A DNA stretch of 62,733 nucleotides from a virus. The stretch covers positions 1-62,733 of IMG/VR virus record IMGVR_UViG_3300009176_000006. One strand, written 5' to 3'. The notes beneath the pieces were generated by a model. That model was not told the origin of the DNA, made no database searches, and saw only the letters and a program-made list of their open reading frames with translations. Positions 7,097 through 15,140 of the stretch are shown one piece after another; the stretch's first letter is position 1; every line of letters starts with the position of its first letter. The translations under genes and the position numbers were made by a program.

Positions 7097-8731
7097 TCAG
7101 CCGAGCCAGTGGTGCACGGCGACCACCACGACGCCGCCTGCCGGGTCGATCGCGGCGACGGTCGTGTTGGTGGCGCGGATGGTCACGGTGTTGGCCGAGC
7201 CGATGGACCCGGTGAGGATGATCCCGTTCGGCGGGAAGGTGGTCGACAGGGGGTAGACGGTGACCGTGTCCCCCTGCACAGCGCCCGGAACGGTGATGGT
7301 GAGGTTCTGCACGCCACCACTGGCCGCGATCGACGGGAAGTCGAGGGTCGCCGACGCCTGGTACACGATCCCCATCGAGGAGAACTGGGCCGCGCCGTTG
7401 AGGATCACGTTGTTGGTGGCGGCGCCGTCGTGGGTGTTGTTCTGGGCTCGGCCCTGCACGGCACCGGCGCTGGCCTCGGTGACGGAGATCGGCGGGTTGG
7501 TGGTGTACCGGACGAAGGAGTTGTTGGTGACCGAGACGGAGACGCCACGGGTCAACGCGACCGCCTTGGTCTTCGCGGTCGCACCGTTGTCGATGTAGCA
7601 GCCGTCGATGATGACGCCGGTGTTGGACGCGGTGTCGCCGATGATGAAGTCAGCGGTGCCGCTGTTGGTCTCCAGGTAGCAGCCGTAGAAGTTGGTGTTG
7701 AACGCGCCGTTGACCTTCACCCCGAACGTGGAGTTGCCCTCGATGCAGGTCCCGTAGAACGAGTTGGCCCCACACTGGCCGTTGACCTCGACGCCACCCC
7801 CGGCGTTCGACTGGATCTCACCGCCATGGAACAGGACGGCGGCGACGAAGGCTGTCCCCAGGATCGGGTCGACGTGCATGTAGACGCCCCGGCCGGTGCA
7901 CTCGCGGAAGTAGGAGCCGACGACGGTGCCGATGTACGACCCGGCGATCTCGAGGCCGTCGCCGGTCGACCCCTTCACGTCGATGTTGTCGATGGTGAAC
8001 CGCGCCACCCCGAAGGCTGCGCCGCCACCCTTGAGGTACAGGGCTGGCCCGGCGGTGCCGGTGCGGTTGATCCGCAGGTCGCGCAGCGTGGTGCGGAAGC
8101 GGTGGGCTGCGCTGCCGTCGACCAGGAGCCCGGCACCCACGAAGTTCAGGACCGTGTTCGCACCGTCCCCGATGACGGTGGCGTAGTCCCAGTCGAGCAC
8201 CAGGTTGGAGGTCATCTTGTAGGTGCCGGCCGGGAAGTAGAGGGTACGTCCGGCGGCCTTCGCTGCGGTGACGGCGGCCTGGATGGCAGTGGTGTCGTCG
8301 GTGGTGCCGTTGCCGGTAGCGCCGTACGCCGGGTTGCGCACGTTGACGGTCAGCGACGAGGTGGGCGGGAAGGTGGTCGACAGGTAGCTCTGCTCCAGCG
8401 TCCCGGCCTTGCTGATCGCGGGAGTCCAGAAGGTCAGCTCGGTGGCGTCGAACGCGGGTCGGGAGGTGCGGGTGGCGTTGGAGACGATGGTGCTGCCGTC
8501 CGGGTGGATCACGACCTGGCCGGTGGTGTACGACGTGCTCGGCTGCCACATCAGAGTGGTGGACAGGTCGCCCAGGCTGTACGGCAGCGAGTTCCAGGTG
8601 GACGAGCCGTTCCCGACCTTGCCCTTCCGGGTGTCGGTCTCCCACCCCGGCTCCCCGATGGAGAGGATCGGGTTCCCTGCGGTCCACTCGGCGGCGGTGC
8701 CACGGCGGAACCGGACTGTCGACAGCGGCAT
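7097..8731 (-). CDS. Tailspike-like protein with pectate-lyase-type beta helix
   Basis: 544 residues, ATG 8731 behind AGGAG. Residues 1-55 (MPLSTVRFRRGTAAEWTAGN...) form a head domain shared with the next gene upstream. The helix proper begins near residue 115 with the classic entry motif NPAYGATGNGTTDDTTAIQA followed by GRTLYFPAGTYK, and continues as right-handed beta-helix coils. Such proteins often bind or cleave host surface glycans. Catalytic residues cannot be assigned by eye. Confidence 0.65.
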   Translation of the reverse strand: MPLSTVRFRRGTAAEWTAGNPILSIGEPGWETDTRKGKVGNGSSTWNSLPYSLGDLSTTLMWQPSTSYTTGQVVIHPDGSTIVSNATRTSRPAFDATELTFWTPAISKAGTLEQSYLSTTFPPTSSLTVNVRNPAYGATGNGTTDDTTAIQAAVTAAKAAGRTLYFPAGTYKMTSNLVLDWDYATVIGDGANTVLNFVGAGLLVDGSAAHRFRTTLRDLRINRTGTAGPALYLKGGGAAFGVARFTIDNIDVKGSTGDGLEIAGSYIGTVVGSYFRECTGRGVYMHVDPILGTAFVAAVLFHGGEIQSNAGGGVEVNGQCGANSFYGTCIEGNSTFGVKVNGAFNTNFYGCYLETNSGTADFIIGDTASNTGVIIDGCYIDNGATAKTKAVALTRGVSVSVTNNSFVRYTTNPPISVTEASAGAVQGRAQNNTHDGAATNNVILNGAAQFSSMGIVYQASATLDFPSIAASGGVQNLTITVPGAVQGDTVTVYPLSTTFPPNGIILTGSIGSANTVTIRATNTTVAAIDPAGGVVVVAVHHWLG

Positions 8732-8739
8732 CGTGGCTC

Positions 8740-9969
8740 CTAGGGCAGCAGGCCGTAGGCGACGAGCCTGGCCTTCATGTCGGCGAACGCGGTCCGCAGC
8801 CCGTTGATGGTGGCGATGGCCGCGTCCCGGTTGGCAGCAGTGTCCCACCCTCCAGCCGCAGTGCCAGTACCTCCTGCCGGTGCGGCGGCGGGGGTGGCGC
8901 TGATCGCTGCCGCCTTGGCGATCGGGGTGGTGCCGTAGAAGCCGATCTGGTCGCCGTTGTGCTGGAACCTGGCGACCTGGAGGTTGCCTGCCACGGCTGT
9001 CTGGACGAAGGCGTCGGTGACGGTGATCCCGAAGAAGTCCGCCTTGTAGGTGTTGGTGGCGGAGTTCTTGGTGGCGTCGATGATCGTCAGGTAGCGGGTG
9101 TTGCCGGTGCCCCGGATCAGGTTCGTGACGTTGGCGACGGCGGTCGGGCCGGACGCGCCGATCACCACACCCCGGGCGTTGTCGAACAGGATGCCGTCGG
9201 TGCAGTTCTCGATGTGGGCGCCGATGATCGTGGCCTCGCCGGTGGCCACCGAGATGCCGACGGTGAGGAGCCCCTGCACGCCGACGGTGGGCTTGTTGAT
9301 GATCTGCGACCCGGCGCAGTGCAGCAGGATCCCGGTGGTGGCCCCGGTCGACGACGGGTAGACCTCGACGTTGTCGATGGTGAAGTTGGCCGCACCGGTG
9401 TCGAAGTGGATGCCGGTGGCCTTGAAGTTGGAGATGGCCACCAGCATCAGGCCGCACATCTCCTGACCCTGGAACGAGTAGACGCCCACCGAGCCGGTCA
9501 CGTTGTTGCAGTCCAGGGACATCCGCTCGAGGCGGGACGCGAACGACAGCCCGGCAGCAGGGCCGAGCCGGATCAGGGCGGTGGAGGTGGGGAACCCGGT
9601 GCCCGCCTTGATCAGCGTGGCCGACCTGTTCACCCCGCGCAGGGTCACCTTGTTGGGGACCTCCATCAGGTTGGAGATCAGGTAGGTGCCGGGCCGCAGT
9701 TGCAGGGTGCCGCCACCACCGGCCCCGAGCAGGGTGAGCAGAGCCTGGAGGTACGCCAGGTCGTCGCCGCCGGACGGGGCGGCGGCTGTGACGATCGCGC
9801 CGGAGTCGCCGAGCGAGTAGGGCAGGGAGTTCCAGGTGGTGGACCCGTCACCCACCTTGCCCTTGAGCGTGTCGGTCTCCCAGCCGGGCTCGCCGATCGC
9901 CAGGATCGGGTTCTGCGCCGTCCAGGTCGCGGCTGTACCTCGGCGCAGGCGCACCGTTGACAGGGGCAT
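8740..9969 (-). CDS. Tailspike-like beta-helix protein, paralogue of the next gene
   Basis: 409 residues, ATG 9969 behind GAGGG. The first ~55 residues (MPLSTVRLRRGTAATWTAQN) are nearly identical to those of the gene at 7097-8731, so one N-terminal domain carries two different bodies. The body has beta-helix character (GTLQLRPGTYLIS, MEVPNKVTLRGVNRSATLI). The C-terminal ~40 residues are a helix (AANRDAAIATINGLRTAFAD) that could trimerise. Its place between capsid protease and capsid genes is unusual. Confidence 0.6.
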   Translation of the reverse strand: MPLSTVRLRRGTAATWTAQNPILAIGEPGWETDTLKGKVGDGSTTWNSLPYSLGDSGAIVTAAAPSGGDDLAYLQALLTLLGAGGGGTLQLRPGTYLISNLMEVPNKVTLRGVNRSATLIKAGTGFPTSTALIRLGPAAGLSFASRLERMSLDCNNVTGSVGVYSFQGQEMCGLMLVAISNFKATGIHFDTGAANFTIDNVEVYPSSTGATTGILLHCAGSQIINKPTVGVQGLLTVGISVATGEATIIGAHIENCTDGILFDNARGVVIGASGPTAVANVTNLIRGTGNTRYLTIIDATKNSATNTYKADFFGITVTDAFVQTAVAGNLQVARFQHNGDQIGFYGTTPIAKAAAISATPAAAPAGGTGTAAGGWDTAANRDAAIATINGLRTAFADMKARLVAYGLLP

Positions 9970-9975
9970 CGGCCC

Positions 9976-10122
9976 TCACTTCTGTCGAGTGGTGATGGTG
10001 CCGCCGCCGGCGCGGATCTTCGCCACCTGGGCCTCGATCTCCTTCGAGTACACCTTGGTCTGGCCGTTGGGAGCAGTGAACACGTACTCGGTGGTGCTGC
10101 TCTGACCGCATCCGCAACCCAT
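9976..10122 (-). CDS. Small MGCGCG-type protein
   Basis: 48 residues, ATG 10122 in an ATGA overlap with the upstream fusion gene. It begins MGCGCGQSSTTEYVFTAPNG and ends in a short helix (KEIEAQVAKIRAGGGTITT). Short proteins with this N-terminal Cys-Gly motif recur in actinophage capsid regions; their role is unknown. Confidence 0.7.
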   Translation of the reverse strand: MGCGCGQSSTTEYVFTAPNGQTKVYSKEIEAQVAKIRAGGGTITTRQK

Positions 10123-12812
10123 CAGACCTCCTCGAAGACGTGGGCCAGTTCCTCGATCGTCCGGCGACGCTCCTCACGGTCCTCGATGGCGGCGGCGACA
10201 GCCTCGGCCAGCTCGGTGATCGGAGAGTCGGAGTCGACCTCGGACGTAGTGAGGCTGGCGACCAGGGACACCTGGACGCCGTTGTCGATCCCGACCCGGC
10301 GGACCGGGAGTCCGGGAGCGTTGACGCTGAGCACCCCGATCATGTCCATCTCGCCGGTGTTCGGGTTGCGCCGCCAGTCGCCGCTGGGCGGGTGGGCGCG
10401 GAGCTCGTACTTCTTCTCGTCGCTGATCCAGGGACGGACCCAGCCGTTGATCCAGACGCCGATGTCGTCGTCGCCGCACACCACGTCGGCGACCGCGTTG
10501 CCGGTGTCGTCGTAGTGGGAGAGGGCGGCGCGGAGGCCGAGCCGCCGCCCGGCGTGCTTGGTGGCCAGGGTGACCACACCGGTGGCGACCGGACCCTCGT
10601 CGGTGACCACCTCACCCATCCGGTAGTAGGCGTAGCCGTTGGTGGACGGGTGGACCTGGATGCACTGGCCGGGCTCGGTGAAGGACATGTGGCAGACCGA
10701 GAAGTCGGCGACGTGACCGAAGATGTGCCCGTCCTCGGTGATCGTGATCGGGGTCGGCTCGGTGAGGCCGGGGTCGCGGAACCACTCCGCAGGCGGGGTG
10801 ACGGTGTCGGCGGAGGCGACCAGGCTGATCGCCGGAGCCTGCTCACCTTCGGGCGTAGCCAGCGCGTGGCCACGCTCGGCCGGTGCGTCACCAGGCCAGA
10901 AGCCGGTGGCGTCGTGGTGCCACTGGGCGCAGATCTGGTTGATGAACCGGAGCTTCTCCGGAGAGTTCTCCCCGATCTCCTGGCCCACCTCGACCCGGCA
11001 GCGGTTGAAGTCGCCGTCGGTGCCCCAGCCGACCTTCTCGTAGCCGGGCTGGCCGGGGACGGTCCAGTAGTCGTGGATGCGCTTGGTGTCGGCGGGGTTG
11101 GTGATCCAGCCGGGGCCACGCCCGAAGGACTCCGGGTCGATGCCGAGTTCCAGCGGCTTGTCCTCGGCGGCGGCGGCGTGCTCGTCGCACCACAGGCCGA
11201 ACCACATGGGGTCGTCGGTGGAGACGGCCTTGGTGGGCGGGTTCTTGCAGCCCTCGTGCAGGCAGATCGAGTCCTCGGGGACGTCGGTCAGTTCCTCGAT
11301 GGAGAGGACCACCGTGTTCTCGAAGGCGAGTCCCTCGGGCGGGTCCTCACCGAGCGTGGAGTACGCCGAGCGCAGGGCACGGCGGGCAGCGGCCACCTTG
11401 TCGGACGGGGCGTCGACCTGGTTGACCCGGCCTGCGGCGGCGTGGACACCGGCGCGGGACAGGGCGCCGTCGGGCTCCTTGATGGGCAGCTTGTGGGAGG
11501 ACTTGTTCAGGGAGTCGTCGAGGTGGAGGACGCAGGACCGCTTCCACTGCTCGGGGGTGAACCGGGAGGCGGAGCCGTCCCACGACTTGTCGCTGATCGC
11601 GGCGCTGACCGTCAGGTTCCCCAGCGTCCCCAGGTCCACGGTGACGGTGCCGGGGTAGGTGAAGACCTGAGTTTGACCAGTGGTCAAAGTGCCAGCCTGC
11701 TCCTCGATGGAGGCGGCCAGGGACTCCTCGGCGGGCTGGTAGTCCGGGTCGGTTCCGAGCCGGATGTACGCCTGCGCGAACGCCGGGATCTGCACCATCG
11801 CCGCCGAGCAGATGCGGGCCATCGTGAAGACGATCCCGTCCTCCTCCTCGTCGAGGTCGAAGTCGGCGGCGTCCGCGTCGACGGAGACACCGAACTTGCC
11901 GAAGTGGGCGAGCAGCCCGACAGCCTCGTCGGCCTCCTCGGTCTCCAGCATCACGCCGCCGGCGTGCATCATGTTGCCGCGCTTCTCCAGCCAGTCGATC
12001 GACCCGACGGTGACCGAGCCCTTGTGCCCCTCGTCGGAGACCTTCTGGTAGGTCAGCGGCAGCGGCAGGTCGCGGTTGGACAGCGCCCCCTCGGCGAACA
12101 TGCGCTTGTCGCCGGACCACACGCCTTCGGGCGCGAGCACGCCGTGCCAGGGGATCAGGCCGGTGGGGTCGACCCGGCTGGCCGGTGCCTCGGTAGTCGT
12201 CTCACTCATCTCGGGTGCTCCTCGTTCCAGACCAGCCTCAGTATCCACCGAAGCGGCCCCGATGTCGGTGACCGGCACTGCGGCGAGTGTGCAGCGGCAG
12301 TTCACCCACTCCTTCATGGGTGCGGTCGAGTCTCCGGGGTAGCGGAGTTCTGCGGTGCCGACCCGGAACTTGTCTCCGGGCTTGATCCGCTGACCGTCGG
12401 CCTGACGGTGGGTGTGGCGGACCTTGCTGTCGTGCATGGAGATCCACTCCAACTCGAAGGTCTCCTCGCCCTGCACGGCAGCGGCGATGGTGGCGGCGGA
12501 CAGGATCTCCGCTGCCACCCAGGTGGCGACCAGGGTGTGGCTGTACTCGTCGACGCGCTTGGTCTTGGTCAGGGCGTGGGTGAGGTCGAGGGCCAGCCGT
12601 GCCCAGGCGGGTGCCGCCTTGCCGGGGTCGCCTCCGTCGTCACGGACGACGCTGTCGAACAGCGGCTTGGCGGCGTCGACCACGGTGCGCCACCAGGTGT
12701 CGGCGCCGTCCTGCTTGCGGTCCAGCGCCCGGCCGACCACCGGCTCCAGGGCGGCGATCAGGTCGTCCTGGGCCTTGCGTCGCTTCGCGGCGAACTGGAT
12801 CCGGTCGAACAT
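10122..12812 (-). CDS. MuF-like minor capsid protein fused to capsid maturation protease
   Basis: 896 residues; ATG 12812 overlaps the portal stop (ATGA). Residues ~120-178 carry a Mu gpF domain (WISMHDSKVRHTHRQADGQR...EWVNCRCTLAAVP). Residues ~217-355 (LIPWHGVLAPEGVWSGDKRM...) and a later block (VADFSVCHMSFTEPG, ALSHYDDTGNAVADVV, LRAHPPSGDWRRNPN) match the two halves of actinophage capsid maturation protease proteins. Between them, a consensus palindrome (11672-11688) is read as codons for the linker TLTTGQT at residues 375-381. The protein probably sits at the portal and processes the capsid precursor. Confidence 0.75.
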   Translation of the reverse strand: MFDRIQFAAKRRKAQDDLIAALEPVVGRALDRKQDGADTWWRTVVDAAKPLFDSVVRDDGGDPGKAAPAWARLALDLTHALTKTKRVDEYSHTLVATWVAAEILSAATIAAAVQGEETFELEWISMHDSKVRHTHRQADGQRIKPGDKFRVGTAELRYPGDSTAPMKEWVNCRCTLAAVPVTDIGAASVDTEAGLERGAPEMSETTTEAPASRVDPTGLIPWHGVLAPEGVWSGDKRMFAEGALSNRDLPLPLTYQKVSDEGHKGSVTVGSIDWLEKRGNMMHAGGVMLETEEADEAVGLLAHFGKFGVSVDADAADFDLDEEEDGIVFTMARICSAAMVQIPAFAQAYIRLGTDPDYQPAEESLAASIEEQAGTLTTGQTQVFTYPGTVTVDLGTLGNLTVSAAISDKSWDGSASRFTPEQWKRSCVLHLDDSLNKSSHKLPIKEPDGALSRAGVHAAAGRVNQVDAPSDKVAAARRALRSAYSTLGEDPPEGLAFENTVVLSIEELTDVPEDSICLHEGCKNPPTKAVSTDDPMWFGLWCDEHAAAAEDKPLELGIDPESFGRGPGWITNPADTKRIHDYWTVPGQPGYEKVGWGTDGDFNRCRVEVGQEIGENSPEKLRFINQICAQWHHDATGFWPGDAPAERGHALATPEGEQAPAISLVASADTVTPPAEWFRDPGLTEPTPITITEDGHIFGHVADFSVCHMSFTEPGQCIQVHPSTNGYAYYRMGEVVTDEGPVATGVVTLATKHAGRRLGLRAALSHYDDTGNAVADVVCGDDDIGVWINGWVRPWISDEKKYELRAHPPSGDWRRNPNTGEMDMIGVLSVNAPGLPVRRVGIDNGVQVSLVASLTTSEVDSDSPITELAEAVAAAIEDREERRRTIEELAHVFEEV
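11672..11688. promoter_or_regulatory. Palindrome P2, TTTGACCAGTGGTCAAA, inside a coding gene
   Basis: Exact consensus copy inside the MuF/protease fusion gene, translated as part of the linker TLTTGQT. It is the only exact copy buried deep in a reading frame; the reading phase avoids the TGA in TTTGACC. Confidence 0.85.
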
Positions 12813-14617
12813 CAGGTCACCGTGGCGAGCCACTTGGCGAGAGCGTCGCGGGTGTGGGGCTTGCCGGAGGTGAGCAGGCCCATCGTGTAGGAGTGCAGGG
12901 TCTTGACGGTGGACTCACAGTCTGGCGCGATGCCGTCCAGCACGAGCGGGGCGCAGGGCCAGGCGTCGACCAGGGCCTCCGTGGCCTGGCTGGGGGTCAG
13001 CGACATCATCGTGTGGGTCTCGTACGACGGCACCCCAGGCGGCTTCGTCCCGGCCTGGCGCAACCGGTTCCCTGCTCTCTCGAGCGCGCGGAGCACCAGG
13101 CCCTCGGACCCGGCGAGCAGGGCGGCGGCACGGTCCGGCAGGTCCCGGTTCGGGTGGTCCTCCAGTGATGGCGGTGGGCGGGACTCGTTGATGTCCGGCG
13201 GCATCGGCAGGGTCGGCACGGCGGCGGGACCCAGGTCGACACCGAGCGCACGCAGGGCCTCGTTCACCATCTCCGGTGTCGCGGAGCCGGAGGCCACCTT
13301 GACCGTCAGCCACATCTGGCGCTCGTCGGGCTTCATCGCCTCGGACACATCGAAGCCGTTCTCGCGCAGCACCACCTCACCGGAGACCAGGCCCCGGTCG
13401 TAGAGCTCCATCGCCTCGGCGGAGCGGTCGGGCCGCAGCCGCAGGTCGGAGGTGTCGTAGCGAATGGTGGCCACCGGGTCCTCGGTGACCGGCCGCAGGT
13501 AGTAGATGGCGATGGCAGAGACCAGCACGTCGAGCATCGGCTCGACGTGCATCTTGATGGTGTCCTCGTCGATCTGCCAGGCACCCCAGTGGGAGACGCC
13601 GGTGCCCTGTCCGCCGCCGGTGCCGAGGTTCGAGGACATCCCCAGCACCCGCTCGGGAGGCAGGTCCATGCCGAGCGCGAACCGCTGGATCGCCTCCTGC
13701 CGGAGCCCCTTCGCCTCGGTGTCCAGCTCGGACCAGAACTTGATCCACTCCTGCTTGCCGATGTGCTCGCCGGGGGCGGTCATCACGATCGGGATCTTCG
13801 CCGCCGGGTTCGACGGGTCCTCGATCGGCTTGAGCATGTTGTCGGCCAGCAGCGTCATCAGCTTGTCGGCCTTGTTCCGCTCGGCGTTCTCCTCGCCGTC
13901 CAGGTCCGGAGGCTCCGGGAAGTCGATCTCCTCGGGGACCATCCAGACGCCGGCCCCGGCGAGCCGCGACGAGCACTGCGCGAACACGTACCGGGTGAGC
14001 CACTCGATCTCCTCCAGGATCGGGAGGAGTGACCGGAACGGAGAGTCGGCCTGGATGGACTCCTGCGGGTCGGGCGTCCAGATCCGGATCACCACGTCGT
14101 CGTCGACCAGGGGGATGTTCGGCTGCCCGCCGCCCTGGACGATCCACCACTTGCCGCCCTTGCCCATCGGCAGGCCGTTGGTGCGGGTCTCCAGCACCGA
14201 GCGGATCTCCCAGATCGGGTCGGTCTCCCCTTGTGGTGTGCGGCCGATCAGGAAGCACTCACCGGCGATGGTGAGGTGGACGCCGACCGCGGCGTTCATG
14301 GACTCTTGGCCCTCACAGCCGTTGAACAGCTCGTCGAGGGCGTCGACCGCCGGGCCGCTGGTCAGTTTCGGTGACCGCTTGTCGCGGGGGTCGGCGGGAA
14401 TATAGAGGTCGGCCTTGGAGAGCGCGTGGCCGAAGAACTGGGCGGCGAACCTGGCCTCACCGCAGATGCGGTAGTGGCGGTACGCCTCGGCCTGCCAGGT
14501 GTTCGGGGAGTTGTTGTAGATGCGCGCCGTCTTGGCGTCGAACCGGGTCGCCGATGCGACGAGTGAGCGGGTGGGGAGCGGCACTACTGGTGCCAGCTCC
14601 CTCTGACGACGGGGCAT
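12812..14617 (-). CDS. Portal protein
   Basis: 601 residues, ATG 14617 behind AGGAG. Features typical of actinophage portals are ARIYNNSPNTWQAEAYRHYR at the N-terminus, GECFLIGRTPQG, an acidic loop (PEEIDFPEPPDLDGEENAE), and the clip/wing-type stretch GLRQEAIQRFALGMDLPPER...NLGTGGGQGTGVSHWGAWQ. It lies between terminase and MuF/protease, the expected place for the dodecameric DNA gate of the head. Confidence 0.8.
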   Translation of the reverse strand: MPRRQRELAPVVPLPTRSLVASATRFDAKTARIYNNSPNTWQAEAYRHYRICGEARFAAQFFGHALSKADLYIPADPRDKRSPKLTSGPAVDALDELFNGCEGQESMNAAVGVHLTIAGECFLIGRTPQGETDPIWEIRSVLETRTNGLPMGKGGKWWIVQGGGQPNIPLVDDDVVIRIWTPDPQESIQADSPFRSLLPILEEIEWLTRYVFAQCSSRLAGAGVWMVPEEIDFPEPPDLDGEENAERNKADKLMTLLADNMLKPIEDPSNPAAKIPIVMTAPGEHIGKQEWIKFWSELDTEAKGLRQEAIQRFALGMDLPPERVLGMSSNLGTGGGQGTGVSHWGAWQIDEDTIKMHVEPMLDVLVSAIAIYYLRPVTEDPVATIRYDTSDLRLRPDRSAEAMELYDRGLVSGEVVLRENGFDVSEAMKPDERQMWLTVKVASGSATPEMVNEALRALGVDLGPAAVPTLPMPPDINESRPPPSLEDHPNRDLPDRAAALLAGSEGLVLRALERAGNRLRQAGTKPPGVPSYETHTMMSLTPSQATEALVDAWPCAPLVLDGIAPDCESTVKTLHSYTMGLLTSGKPHTRDALAKWLATVT

Positions 14618-14664
14618 CCAAGGCTCCTGTTAGGTCTGCTACTAGGACGGAGTGTGGCACAGGC

Positions 14665-14784
14665 TCAGGTGCAGACACGGCAGGAGCAGTCGACGACACA
14701 CTGGTACGTGTCGTTCCACGCCTCCCCGTCGCACTTCTCGTGGTTCCCCCGGACGCACTCCTCGCAGGGGACTTCGACGCCCAT
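14665..14784 (-). CDS. Small Cys-rich protein
   Basis: 39 residues, too short for most gene finders. The ATG at 14784 shares its A with the TAA of the membrane gene (TAATG). It reads MGVEVPCEECVRGNHEKC and ends CVVDCSCRVCT, giving seven cysteines and a His suited to metal binding. No family recognised. Confidence 0.55.
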   Translation of the reverse strand: MGVEVPCEECVRGNHEKCDGEAWNDTYQCVVDCSCRVCT

Positions 14785-15110
14785 TACTCAGGCTGGTCGT
14801 AGGCGACGACGATGGCGGCCAGGTAGGAGCAGGCCCACCAGGCGTTGGGGACCAGCCACCAGATCAGGAACCCGTTGGTGCTGGTGTTGTTGTAGACCAG
14901 GAGGAACCAGGCGATCTGTCCGGCCATCAGGTACGGGGCCACACAGAAGGGGCAGACCACCAGTTCGGCCCAGCCTTTCAGCTTCGCCGCGATCCTGGGA
15001 CGCGCCCACTCCATCGGAGGCCAGGTGTCGTGGGTGATCAGGCGGGCTGTCCGCGCCACCGAGAGCACGCCGATGATCACCCACACCACCGGGTGCAACA
15101 GGAAGTCCAT
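14784..15110 (-). CDS. Membrane protein, DUF1360-like
   Basis: 108 residues, ATG 15110 behind AGAGGAGAG, 13 bases after palindrome P3. It has an N-terminal membrane segment (LHPVVWVIIGVLSVARTARL), then the motif RLITHDTWPP and ELVVCPFCVAPYLMAGQIAW, and a second hydrophobic region near the C-terminus. The DTWPP and CPFC pattern is that of DUF1360 membrane proteins. Function unknown. Confidence 0.65.
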   Translation of the reverse strand: MDFLLHPVVWVIIGVLSVARTARLITHDTWPPMEWARPRIAAKLKGWAELVVCPFCVAPYLMAGQIAWFLLVYNNTSTNGFLIWWLVPNAWWACSYLAAIVVAYDQPE

Positions 15111-15123
15111 CTCTCTCCTCTAC

Positions 15124-15140
15124 TTTGACCAGTGGTCAAA
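15124..15140. promoter_or_regulatory. Palindrome P3, TTTGACCAGTGGTCAAA
   Basis: Exact consensus copy between terminase and the membrane gene. The terminase stop (15136-15138) lies inside it. It ends 13 bases before the next start on the minus strand, followed by GTAGAGGAGAGAG. Confidence 0.85.

Noticed and set aside
10140-12890. Long plus-strand frame opposite the MuF/protease gene, and similar long antisense frames
   Set aside because: In GC-rich DNA the antisense frame of a real gene is often open. The product is low-complexity Gly/Val/Asp-rich, and the minus-strand protein has clear domains and correct start coupling.
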